DNA of 64,000 nt from Paenibacillus sp. FSL K6-3182 (GTDB taxonomy: Bacteria; Bacillota; Bacilli; Paenibacillales; Paenibacillaceae), in assembly GCF_037976325.1 (NCBI RefSeq), contig NZ_CP150265.1, positions 7,381,501-7,445,500 of the forward strand. Direction: 5' to 3'. Positions 35,322-43,075 of this stretch are shown here, piece by piece. Position numbers and translations under genes: made by a program. Within the stretch, counting starts at the first letter, position 1. Every line of letters begins with the position of its first letter. The notes under the pieces were generated by a model that was given only the letters and a program-made list of their open reading frames with translations, was not told where the DNA came from and did no database searches.

Positions 35322-37270
35322 GCTCTGTCACCTGACTTCAACGATTTGAATGTATTCACAGTCCCAATCACCATCGTTGTTATCAAGCTGCAAAACAAAG
35401 CAATGAGGATAATCAGGCCCGCTTCTATAGCATATGATTTTGCTTCCAAAACACCCGGCGTGCCAGTAATTGAATTCATAGCCATGTTAATGAGTGGAGA
35501 GGCCAACACAAATAATACAAATGCCGCTAAGCTAACAAACAAGTATTCCACGAAAGTCATTTTTGTTAGATCGCTATTCCTATAGCCGTTTATTTTGAAA
35601 ATCGCATATTCTCTTTTACGCATAGCTGCTGTCATGAACGAAATGGCAAGCGAAACGATTAGAGACAGAATGCTAATGACAATGACAGCTGATCCTGATT
35701 GTTCTTTCGCCTGAGCATTTAATCGAACCATATCTTCGACCAGTTCAAATCTGCCATTCGGCACAATTCCCATCGCCAGCAGCTCGTCTTTCAATGAAAT
35801 CATGTCCTCGGCGCTATTTGCTCTCATCGAGAAATTAGACGTTTTAGATTTCATGCTCGCCTGTTCGCGCATTTCCATAACCGATGATTTACTGAAAAAG
35901 AAGGAGTCGTTTACTGGATACTCCTTAATCTCACCGTTCATCTCTACCACAGCTGTTGTATCCGCTACACCAACAATTTTGATAGTTGTACCAACTGGCA
36001 TTTCAACTGGTTCTCCGGAATCCCAATTAAATAACGTCCCGCGGAGGTCAATCGTTTTGCCGATGAGATCATTATTGGAAACGCCTAAAACATCTGCCAA
36101 GCTGTTTGAGACAACTACTTCATTATTATCACCCGTAGGCATTTTACCAGCTATTAGCTTTTTGAATACAGGGACATTGTTTGAGCCCTCAATTTTGTGC
36201 TCCTTGCCATCTAAAACTACCTTAATATTATTCACTGCCTGAGCAAATACCACATGCTTCACACGTTCATCATTTAAGTATTTTTCATAAAGACCTGCAA
36301 TGTCCTGATCCACATCGACATTCGGCTTTTGCTCTTGATCAGATTCGCTTGAACTGCCTGCGCTTATAAATTTAGATGCAATCTCAATATCAAAAAGGCC
36401 CTCGCCAATCGCAGTGTACAATTCATCAAAGCTGTTTTGACTCGTGTTTTGTATCCGGCCTGATGTATTCATGAATAGGAAGCTTGTCGATACCAATATG
36501 GCAATAACCAACACCGCGTATCTGCTTATTTTACTTTTTATATTGGTCATTGAGATTGCCATGGTCCGCTTCACAGATAATGCAGGTTTTACTGTCATCG
36601 GAGATGGTTTTGGCTTAGCTTGTTCGACTTTGGTTTCCGACACGAGCTCACCTTTATCAAACTCAAAAACACAGCTGCTATCATCAAGCATCGAGCTATC
36701 ATGTGTGACGATAATGACTGTACGCGTTTTGGCGATTTGCTTCAATATATTAATAATTACGCTGGCTGATTTCGGGTCAAGCGCTGCTGTGGGCTCATCT
36801 GCAATAAGGACCTCAGGATTTTTCATAAGCTCTCTTGCTATAGCAACCCGCTGCTTTTGACCGCCAGATAGATTTCTGACCTTCTGCTTTGCGAGTTCAT
36901 TAATTTTAAGCTGCTTCATGAGCTGAGTTATTCGTTCACCTGAAATGGTATCGTTTAAATAGAGAGGCATTTTTATGTTATCAAATACCGATAAATCGTC
37001 GATCAAGTTAAACTCCTGCCATACGATCCCGATTTTTTTATTGTGATACTCACTCTTATCCTTTTGGCTGAGCGTTTTTAGATTTTGCTTTTTGTAATAA
37101 GCCTCCCCTTTAAAATCCTGGTCCAAGCCAGCTAATATTTTGAGGAGGGTTGTTTTCCCGCTTCCTGATGCACCTACGATAAAGTTAAGCCCACCCTTGA
37201 TTTCAAGAGATATATTTTTAAGTGCATATTCCTGGCCAAATAATCTGGATACATTAAGAATTTCATACAT
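35318..37270 (-). CDS. ABC ATPase-FtsX/MacB-type permease fusion, first of pair
   Basis: Protein of 650 residues with the same architecture as its downstream partner: Walker A GASGSGKTTLL, signature LSGGQKQR, Walker B LIADEPTAALD, switch VTHD, then helix 1 (AVLVIAILVSTSFLFM), an extracytoplasmic domain of about 230 residues and three C-terminal helices. ATG at 37270 is chosen since AGGAG lies 9 bases upstream; the frame further upstream runs through a hairpin. Being fused ATPase-permeases rather than separate BceA/BceB-type genes, the pair probably forms one MacB-like complex. Confidence 0.9.
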   Translation of the reverse strand: MYEILNVSRLFGQEYALKNISLEIKGGLNFIVGASGSGKTTLLKILAGLDQDFKGEAYYKKQNLKTLSQKDKSEYHNKKIGIVWQEFNLIDDLSVFDNIKMPLYLNDTISGERITQLMKQLKINELAKQKVRNLSGGQKQRVAIARELMKNPEVLIADEPTAALDPKSASVIINILKQIAKTRTVIIVTHDSSMLDDSSCVFEFDKGELVSETKVEQAKPKPSPMTVKPALSVKRTMAISMTNIKSKISRYAVLVIAILVSTSFLFMNTSGRIQNTSQNSFDELYTAIGEGLFDIEIASKFISAGSSSESDQEQKPNVDVDQDIAGLYEKYLNDERVKHVVFAQAVNNIKVVLDGKEHKIEGSNNVPVFKKLIAGKMPTGDNNEVVVSNSLADVLGVSNNDLIGKTIDLRGTLFNWDSGEPVEMPVGTTIKIVGVADTTAVVEMNGEIKEYPVNDSFFFSKSSVMEMREQASMKSKTSNFSMRANSAEDMISLKDELLAMGIVPNGRFELVEDMVRLNAQAKEQSGSAVIVISILSLIVSLAISFMTAAMRKREYAIFKINGYRNSDLTKMTFVEYLFVSLAAFVLFVLASPLINMAMNSITGTPGVLEAKSYAIEAGLIILIALFCSLITTMVIGTVNTFKSLKSGDRA

Positions 37271-37363
37271 GTTTATTTCTCCTATCTTTCCTTTATTATT
37301 GATGACAGTTTCTATACTATAAGGGGTCAATGTGTCATTCAGGTGGCGGTTAGGCAATAAAAA

Positions 37364-37412
37364 GAGCGTCAGCAATAATCTATGTTTCACCATAGGTTAT
37401 CTGCTGACGCTC
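37364..37412 (-). terminator. Long hairpin, terminator of the gene remnant
   Basis: GAGCGTCAGCA (37364-37374) and TGCTGACGCTC (37402-37412) with an inner CTATG/CATAG pair. TTTTTATT follows on the minus strand. The intact ABC gene lies beyond it, so the hairpin belongs to the fragment at 37429-37584. Confidence 0.75.
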
Positions 37413-37428
37413 AACTGTTTATAACGAC

Positions 37429-37584
37429 TTATTTATTATCCATTAAATAAATGAATTGCACGAGGTTATCGTTCACTTTGTAGGCCATAATCAGCATGTA
37501 GTATCCCTTGTCCTCATTCGTACAGGGTCTACAGTGATAAATAAAATCAATAGCCCAATCGCATACTACTTTCTTTACGTATAG
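37429..37584 (-). pseudogene. Remnant of an unknown gene
   Basis: A minus-strand frame of about 51 codons without a proper start encodes KKVVCDWAIDFIYHCRPC, then KGYYMLIMAYKVNDNLVQFI, and ends at TAA (37429-37431), followed by a good terminator. The composition is protein-like and the frame is closed upstream by TAA at 37585-37587. It looks like the C-terminal end of a lost gene. No family is recognised. Confidence 0.45.
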
Positions 37585-37621
37585 TTATTAGGTGAATACC
37601 TATATTAAGGAGGCAACACCT

Positions 37622-38350
37622 ATGTACTATTCGATTCCTTGGTTATCAGAACCACGGCATCTACCCTCTCTCTTTTCAAGATATGCTGCTTATCCAGGTA
37701 CTTATCCTTATAACCCATACACATGGCAGACGAATTATATCCCCTATAGGCAAACACCTACATCATTTTTTAGAATGAAATGGGGTAACGTACAAAGTAA
37801 TACATGTATAAGTAAAGCTGAAGTAGAATTAAACCAAACTTTCCGGACGCTCTGGGAGCAACACGTCGCTTGGACGAGGATGCTCATTATTAGTATTGCG
37901 GAAGGCTTGCCTGATGAAGCGTTAGTTACCGAGCGTCTCCTTCGTAATCCCACAGACATGGCCGCCGTTTTTAAATATTATTACGGAGATACGGTAGCTT
38001 CTCAGTTTGACCGTTTAATGAGAGAACATCTTGTTTTGGCTGCACAGCTCGTTAAAGCTGCGAAGGCTGGCAATAATCAAGCAGCTGCGGAAGCAGAAAA
38101 GAAATGGTATGCCAATGCAGATGAAATCGCTGGCTTTATGAACAGTATCAACCCCAATTGGCCGAAGCCAGCCTTGGAGAACATGCTGCATGAGCATCTT
38201 CGCATGACCAAAGATGAAGCCGTATTTCGATTATCCAAAAATTATGAATCCGACATCGAAGCCTTTGATCAAATTGAGAAACAAGCACTGGATATGGCGG
38301 ATGCATTTACAGCTGGCATCGTCACGCAATTCCCCCATGCATTTCAATAA
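37622..38350 (+). CDS. Conserved helical hypothetical protein
   Basis: Protein of 242 residues. The N-terminal 50 residues are rich in Tyr and Pro (YPGTYPYNPYTWQTNYIPYR), as in some spore-coat-like proteins. The rest is helical with ELNQTFRTLWEQHVAWTRML, ALVTERLLRNPTDMAAVF, and MREHLVLAAQLVKAAKAG followed by MLHEHLRMTKDEA, an internally repeated helical hairpin. AAGGAGG precedes ATG at 37622; the in-frame ATG at 37592 has none. No signal peptide. No function is proposed; the length and pattern recur in Bacillales hypothetical proteins. Confidence 0.75.
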   Translation: MYYSIPWLSEPRHLPSLFSRYAAYPGTYPYNPYTWQTNYIPYRQTPTSFFRMKWGNVQSNTCISKAEVELNQTFRTLWEQHVAWTRMLIISIAEGLPDEALVTERLLRNPTDMAAVFKYYYGDTVASQFDRLMREHLVLAAQLVKAAKAGNNQAAAEAEKKWYANADEIAGFMNSINPNWPKPALENMLHEHLRMTKDEAVFRLSKNYESDIEAFDQIEKQALDMADAFTAGIVTQFPHAFQ

Positions 38351-38742
38351 CTAACAGAATGTGAATATAAGCCAGCTTCTTTGTTGTTAAAAATGAGAGA
38401 GCACCCGCTTGGGTGCTTTTTTACTTTAATGAAATAATAACCAAAAACACATTTTATTTTAAATCCCGCATTATTAATTAATATATCTATGCTAAGTCCA
38501 CGTTTTAGGCATTCTTGATATAGCTTCACGGGAGAGCCTTCTTTGGATAGGTCTGAGACGATAACCTCCGTTTGAATGCCATGTTTCTTGCTTAGTTTCT
38601 CAGCTAAAGCAACGAGCTTAGATTCCGAGCGTGCGGTTAAGATCAAATGGCTTCCTTTAGCAGCCAATTCATGAGCAAACGCTTCTCCTATACCCGAAGA
38701 AGCACCTGTAACCAGTGCCCACTTGTTTTGTACTTGTATCAT
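38344..38742 (-). pseudogene. Truncated short-chain dehydrogenase/reductase
   Basis: The first 94 residues are a normal SDR N-terminus: ALVTGASSGIGEAF (NAD-binding TGxxxGIG), LILTARSES, IVSDLSKEG and ILINNAGF. Homology stops at about 38461; the remaining 38 codons (KIKCVFGYYF...) are unrelated and read through a hairpin at 38398-38423. The catalytic Ser and the YxxxK motif are missing, so the product cannot be active. GAGGG precedes ATG at 38742, so initiation still looks intact. It is divergent from a TetR gene, presumably its former regulator. Confidence 0.85.
38398..38423 (+). terminator. Terminator after the hypothetical gene
   Basis: AGCACCC-GCTT-GGGTGCT followed by TTTTT. It lies inside the unrelated tail of the truncated SDR frame. 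Confidence 0.8.
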
Positions 38743-38784
38743 TGTCTCAACCCTCTCAGATATTAAGTTTTCATATAGAAACAT

Positions 38785-38802
38785 TGTTTCATAATGAAAC
38801 CA
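38785..38802. promoter_or_regulatory. Candidate TetR operator
   Basis: GTTTCATAATGAAAC (38786-38800), a palindrome with 7-base arms in the gap between the truncated SDR and the TetR gene, 43 bases from the SDR start. Confidence 0.6.
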
Positions 38803-38963
38803 TTGCTTTTAATTACCCGCTTAATGTCAATTTACTGATCAAAAGTCACGATTGTTGTTAACGAGACACCCATTTTAGTTGGTGTTATGTAATTGAAAAT
38901 AGTAAAATGAATGTCAGGAAACATCATATCTCGAAAAAATTAAAGGTCTGAGGGTGAAGTTAG

Positions 38964-39617
38964 ATGAACAATCCTTCCGATATGCCTTTCACAGATAACC
39001 GTACTGTTAAAACCTATCAGGAAACGAGACTGCAGCATACCGAGAATTTAAGACAAAACGTAGTAGAGGCAGCTGCAAGTATTTTGCAGGAACATGGCCC
39101 AGAGGCGGTTACGGTTCGCCGAGTTGCTGAGAAAATGGAATGTTCCACTAAAATCATTTACAACTTATTTAATAACAAAGAAGGTTTAGCTAAGCAATTA
39201 TTTTTGGAAGGCTGCAAGCTGTTAGCCAAGTCCTTTGACTCGGTGCCAAAACAAGCAGACCTAGAGAAATATCTTCGTGACTTGAGTGAAGCTTATTGGA
39301 GTTTTGGACAATCCTATACAAGCTACTATTTGTTGATGTTTGGCGGAGCTTTTAGCGAATTCAAACCGGAAGAGGAAAGTTTAAAAGCGACGATAACTGC
39401 TTTGCAACAAGTTATAAACATGATCGCTGAGGCAATAGAGCTAGAACTAATTGCCGAAAAAGACCCGATACTTGTTGTTCATGTGGTTTGGGCTTCATTA
39501 CACGGAGTCATCCACCTTTACTTAGGTGGTCATATTCAAAGTGAGGCGATGGCGAAAACATTATATGACAGGACGGTATCCAATTTAATTCAGACGTTCT
39601 TTCGGCACGCTAGTTGA
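38964..39617 (+). CDS. TetR-family regulator
   Basis: Protein of 217 residues. DNA-binding part: VEAAASILQEHGPEAVTVRR, then KMECSTKIIYNLFNNKEGLA; the C-terminal part, with LVVHVVWASLHGVIHLYLGG, resembles the WHG domain of some TetR proteins. GAGGGTG precedes ATG at 38964. It is intact although its probable target, the divergent SDR, is truncated, so it may now regulate only itself or genes elsewhere. Confidence 0.9.
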   Translation: MNNPSDMPFTDNRTVKTYQETRLQHTENLRQNVVEAAASILQEHGPEAVTVRRVAEKMECSTKIIYNLFNNKEGLAKQLFLEGCKLLAKSFDSVPKQADLEKYLRDLSEAYWSFGQSYTSYYLLMFGGAFSEFKPEEESLKATITALQQVINMIAEAIELELIAEKDPILVVHVVWASLHGVIHLYLGGHIQSEAMAKTLYDRTVSNLIQTFFRHAS

Positions 39618-39653
39618 TTAAAACCATTCCTTTCTCTATTTAAGGCTAGACAA

Positions 39654-39693
39654 AAAGTAAGGGCACCCGCGCTTGGGTGCCCTTACTTTTTTT
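39654..39693 (+). terminator. Strong terminator after TetR
   Basis: AAGTAAGGGCACCC and GGGTGCCCTTACTT form a 14 bp stem followed by a T run. Confidence 0.92.
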
Positions 39694-39695
39694 AT

Positions 39696-39900
39696 TTATC
39701 TCGCAGTAGCCCCGCCATCGAGAATGAATTCTGCGCCCGTTGAGAAAGATGATTCATCGGATGCCAGAAAAACGACCTGCAACGGAGGAGGCATTGATGA
39801 CCGACCCGCCGCCTTTCTTCGCCATCAGCGGCATAACATGCTTCATCCCAAGAAACACGCTGGTGACATTGATGCTCATCATGCGATTAAAATCGTCCAT
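39696..39900 (-). pseudogene. SDR gene remnant with internal out-of-frame deletion
   Basis: On the minus strand the sequence encodes [20 protein letters not shown], then [21 protein letters not shown], a typical SDR middle part. At VAG the frame jumps: the next frame reads [19 protein letters not shown], then DGGATAR and stop, the SDR C-terminus. The YxxxK segment and about 100 residues between them are missing, as is the N-terminal half. This is a clear deletion scar at about 39783-39793. Confidence 0.85.
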
Positions 39901-39915
39901 TTACTGAAATACGAA

Positions 39916-40659
39916 TTAGACCGCGGTGTAGCCGCCATCAACAAGCAGGCTGGCACCTGTTATAAATGAAGCATCATCGCTGGCAAGGAACAAAACGGCT
40001 TTACCGACTTCTTCAGGTTTGCCAAGGCGTTTCATCGGATGCAAATCGATAAGATGCTGCGTAATCGCTTCATTCCGTCCTGCGATGAGCGGTGTATCAA
40101 TATATCCTGGGCATATTGCATTGACTCGAATGCCTTTAGTTGCATAGTCCGCACTCAGCGACTGGGTCAAAAGCTTAACACCGCCTTTCGCAGAAGCATA
40201 AGCGGTAACATTTGCTTTGCCAACGTGGCTATGGATGGAGCCGCAATTTACGATGGAACCGCCTGTGCCTTGTTCAAGCATTTGCTTGATTGCATATTTA
40301 TCACAGAGAAATACACCTGTTAGATTGATATCAATGGTTCTATTCCAAGCATCTAAGCTTAATAGATCAGCTGGCCCGTCCTTAGCTATACCTGCGTTTG
40401 CAAACAGAACATCCAGTTTGCCATATTTGTTTACCGTCTGGGATACCATATGAATGACGTCGTCCTCGTTAGACACGTCCGTTTTTACAAACAAGGTATC
40501 AAAGCCTTCTGTATTCAACTGATCGGAAACGCCCTGCCCATGATCAGAAAAATCCGCAATGACCACTTTCGCCCCTTCTTCGGCAAATAAGCGGACGGTT
40601 ACTTCGCCAATACCGCTTGCACCGCCTGTAACAATAACAACTTTATCTTGGAATCTCAT
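39916..40659 (-). CDS. Short-chain dehydrogenase/reductase
   Basis: Protein of 247 residues, a complete classical SDR: VIVTGGASGIGEVT, the Asp after the second strand (IADFS) favouring NAD, LFANAGI, catalytic Ser in IVNCGSIHS, YASAKGG (YxxxK), and the C-terminal FLASDDASFITGASLLVDGG. ATG at 40659 has GGAG 10 bases upstream; the longer frame to 40734 lacks this. It is divergent from a LysR regulator that probably controls it. The substrate is unknown. Confidence 0.93.
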   Translation of the reverse strand: MRFQDKVVIVTGGASGIGEVTVRLFAEEGAKVVIADFSDHGQGVSDQLNTEGFDTLFVKTDVSNEDDVIHMVSQTVNKYGKLDVLFANAGIAKDGPADLLSLDAWNRTIDINLTGVFLCDKYAIKQMLEQGTGGSIVNCGSIHSHVGKANVTAYASAKGGVKLLTQSLSADYATKGIRVNAICPGYIDTPLIAGRNEAITQHLIDLHPMKRLGKPEEVGKAVLFLASDDASFITGASLLVDGGYTAV

Positions 40660-40772
40660 GTTATCAACACTCCTTCTTATGATTCGAGCCCCTAAACGGT
40701 CTCGATTACGTTGTCCATAATCCGCCAATTTCACTCTTACTATATAAGTACGAGTATCTGTACCTTGATTTC

Positions 40773-40798
40773 ATCTTATCACTGATATAAGTTAAGAT
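40773..40798. promoter_or_regulatory. Candidate LysR operator between SDR and LysR genes
   Basis: Nested inverted repeats CTTAT-N7-ATAAG (40775-40791) and ATCTTA-N14-TAAGAT (40773-40798) lie in the divergent gap. The layout suits a LysR dimer of dimers; binding is inferred. Confidence 0.4.
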
Positions 40799-40857
40799 AA
40801 ATTTAAACAAATTGAATTATACTTAAGAAAAACTAAAACAAAGGAGATAGGCCATTC

Positions 40858-41778
40858 ATGAATATCGAAAAGCTGGAATATCTTGTTGAAGTTGTAAAGA
40901 CGGGCTCGATCTCGGCTGCTGCTCAAAATCTACATGTCACCGTATCGGCTATTAGCCAGGCGATTTCAAGCCTAGAATCGGAATGGGGGGTTGTCATCCT
41001 AAAACGATCTCGGTCAGGAGCAGCACCGACAGCCGAAGGAATTGTCATTATAAAAAAGGTGTATGAAGTGCTTAACAAGTACAAAGAGCTAGTCGAGACC
41101 ACGCAGGGCTATTCTAATTCTGTACAAGGCCATTTGCGATTCGCCACCATTCCCGGCCATGCTTTTCTGATTGAGAATGCCATCATGGATTTTAAAAAGG
41201 ATTATCCGCAAATACGAATGGAGATTTTCGAGAAGGGCTCTCAGGAAATTATTGACGACATTCTGCATAATCGAGCCGACTTGGGTTTTATAATATTGTT
41301 TGAGAATCGCCTCGTTGACAATATCGGACTGTCCATTGAACGCTTGATGAGTGTAAAGATGGTCGCTGCAGTAAGCACACAGTCTCCCTTGGCGCTTAAC
41401 AAAACGATTACGCCAGAGGAAATTATGCAGCAAACGATCGTCTTGTATAATGATGATTATGTGAAATGGTTTATGGATGACTTTCAAGCCAAATATGGCG
41501 CGGTGGATATTTTGTTTACGACAAACAACCCGATTTCGATTGGCAGGGCACTTCTAAATCATCATGCCGTAACCATCGGCCTTGATTACTCTTTTGTGAG
41601 TGATTTGTCCATTATTCGAGAAAAGTCGGTCATTTTGGAGCTTGATTTAACAGGCCAAGGTGCTGTTTATTTAGGCCTTATTCAGCCTGAGGGACATCAC
41701 TCTACCCCTATCTCAAAGAGCTTTATTACCCGGCTTAAACATGATTTAGCGGATGTAAAAGCTAATTTTGAGTCGTAA
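40858..41778 (+). CDS. LysR-type transcriptional regulator
   Basis: Protein of 306 residues with the LysR helix-turn-helix (YLVEVVKTGSISAAAQNLHV, then SAISQAISSLESEWGVVIL) and the substrate-binding fold from GHLRFATIPGHAFL onward. AAAGGAG precedes ATG at 40858. Divergent from an intact SDR, its likely target. Its last 17 bases overlap the 3' end of the convergent lactone-oxidase-like gene. Confidence 0.92.
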   Translation: MNIEKLEYLVEVVKTGSISAAAQNLHVTVSAISQAISSLESEWGVVILKRSRSGAAPTAEGIVIIKKVYEVLNKYKELVETTQGYSNSVQGHLRFATIPGHAFLIENAIMDFKKDYPQIRMEIFEKGSQEIIDDILHNRADLGFIILFENRLVDNIGLSIERLMSVKMVAAVSTQSPLALNKTITPEEIMQQTIVLYNDDYVKWFMDDFQAKYGAVDILFTTNNPISIGRALLNHHAVTIGLDYSFVSDLSIIREKSVILELDLTGQGAVYLGLIQPEGHHSTPISKSFITRLKHDLADVKANFES

Positions 41779-43075
41779 ACAACTCCCGCAAATAAGGGCT
41801 CATGAACAAATCATGAGGGTCCATTTGCTTTCTTATCTCGGCAAATTCCTGCCACATCGGATAGCGCTTAATTAAATTGGCAGCTTTGAGCGTATGCATT
41901 TTACCCCAGTGGGGTCTGCCTTCATACCGAAGAAAGATTTGCTCCATCACTTCAAAATAACGTTTGTACGGCATGCCTTTATACATATGGACTGCTATAT
42001 AGGCAGAATCGCGGCCATACGCAGGACTAAGCCAGATTTCATCAGCCGCCACATACCGGCACTCAATAGGGAAATGAACATGGAATCGCTCACGTTCCAT
42101 TGCCTCTCGCATTTCACGAATGACCGACGTCATGGCTTCTTTCGGCAAGCTGTATTCCATTTCATAAAAACGGACGGCTCTTTCTGTCGCAAATATGCGA
42201 TGGCTATAATTCGCTTTCGTCGTAACGGGTACACTTGATGCACTTAACCTGCTTATGGCAGCACTTGCTGTGGGGATCATCTTGCAAAGCCCTGATAGTA
42301 AGCCAAACAATGTGTTTTCAATTAGCTTTTCGTTTACATATTCAATCCATTTGTTCGTAGGTATGGGCGCATCTGTCTCATTCATCAGTTTGACCTGGCA
42401 AGTCTCCGCATAGGGAAACCAAAAAAACTCAAAATGCCGGTTATCCTCTACAAGTTTCGGCAATTGCGTCAAGCAGTCCGTCAAAGCCATACGTTTGCTC
42501 TCATAGGAAAGTACATAAGAGCTCCTTAAACGGAGCTTTATCTGAACAATAATGCCTAATGTGCCTAATGAAACCTGTAATGCTCGAAATACAGCCGGAT
42601 GTGACTGCAGCGTATATTCCTTTACTTCTCCTAAGCCGTTTACGACCGTTATGCCAATCACCTGTGTAGCTATACTTCCTAAGCGCAGCCCTGATCCGTG
42701 AGTTCCTGTACTAATCGCACCTGCAATCGACTGAACATCTATATCGCCTAGATTTTCCTGCGCTAGTCCTTCTGCATGCAAAAGCTCGCCTAACCGCTTC
42801 AGCTTCGTTCCTGCCCAGACGACAGCCGTCTGCTCATCAGCATTTACACTCACCACTCCTTGCAGCTCGTCAAGCGATACAAGCACCTGATCAGAAGCAG
42901 CAACCGCCGTAAAAGAGTGCGCTGACCCTACAACGCGCAAATATTTGCCTTTATTCAAACACTCATGACGAATGATGGCCACTACTTCATCTATCGTCTT
43001 CGGATGCCGAATAAGCTCAGGAGCGGCAGTGACTGACCCCGACCAATTTGTCCAGCTTTTCCGATTCGCTTTCAT
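41762..43075 (-). CDS. FAD-linked oxidoreductase of the aldonolactone oxidase type
   Basis: Protein of 437 residues. The N-terminal VAO-type FAD domain has VVGSAHSFTAVAAS, WAGTKLKRLGELL and SIAGAISTGTHGSG; the C-terminal ALO domain ends with RPHWGKMHTL. This is the plan of L-gulonolactone and D-arabinonolactone oxidases, which oxidise aldonolactones with oxygen. No signal peptide. ATG at 43075 is chosen because it overlaps the upstream stop (ATGA) and has AAGGGG about 10 bases upstream. Translationally coupled to the alanine-racemase-like gene. Confidence 0.9.
   Translation of the reverse strand: MKANRKSWTNWSGSVTAAPELIRHPKTIDEVVAIIRHECLNKGKYLRVVGSAHSFTAVAASDQVLVSLDELQGVVSVNADEQTAVVWAGTKLKRLGELLHAEGLAQENLGDIDVQSIAGAISTGTHGSGLRLGSIATQVIGITVVNGLGEVKEYTLQSHPAVFRALQVSLGTLGIIVQIKLRLRSSYVLSYESKRMALTDCLTQLPKLVEDNRHFEFFWFPYAETCQVKLMNETDAPIPTNKWIEYVNEKLIENTLFGLLSGLCKMIPTASAAISRLSASSVPVTTKANYSHRIFATERAVRFYEMEYSLPKEAMTSVIREMREAMERERFHVHFPIECRYVAADEIWLSPAYGRDSAYIAVHMYKGMPYKRYFEVMEQIFLRYEGRPHWGKMHTLKAANLIKRYPMWQEFAEIRKQMDPHDLFMSPYLRELFTTQN

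Noticed and set aside
31030..37270. Two-component system and ABC genes as a BceRS-BceAB-type bacitracin module
   Set aside because: The kinase has a large extracytoplasmic sensor unlike BceS, the ABC genes are ATPase-permease fusions, and the two operons converge on a bidirectional terminator. A link is possible but not shown.
37271..37393. Longer N-terminus for the first ABC fusion
   Set aside because: The extension reads through a hairpin with T run; AGGAG before ATG 37270 decides the start.
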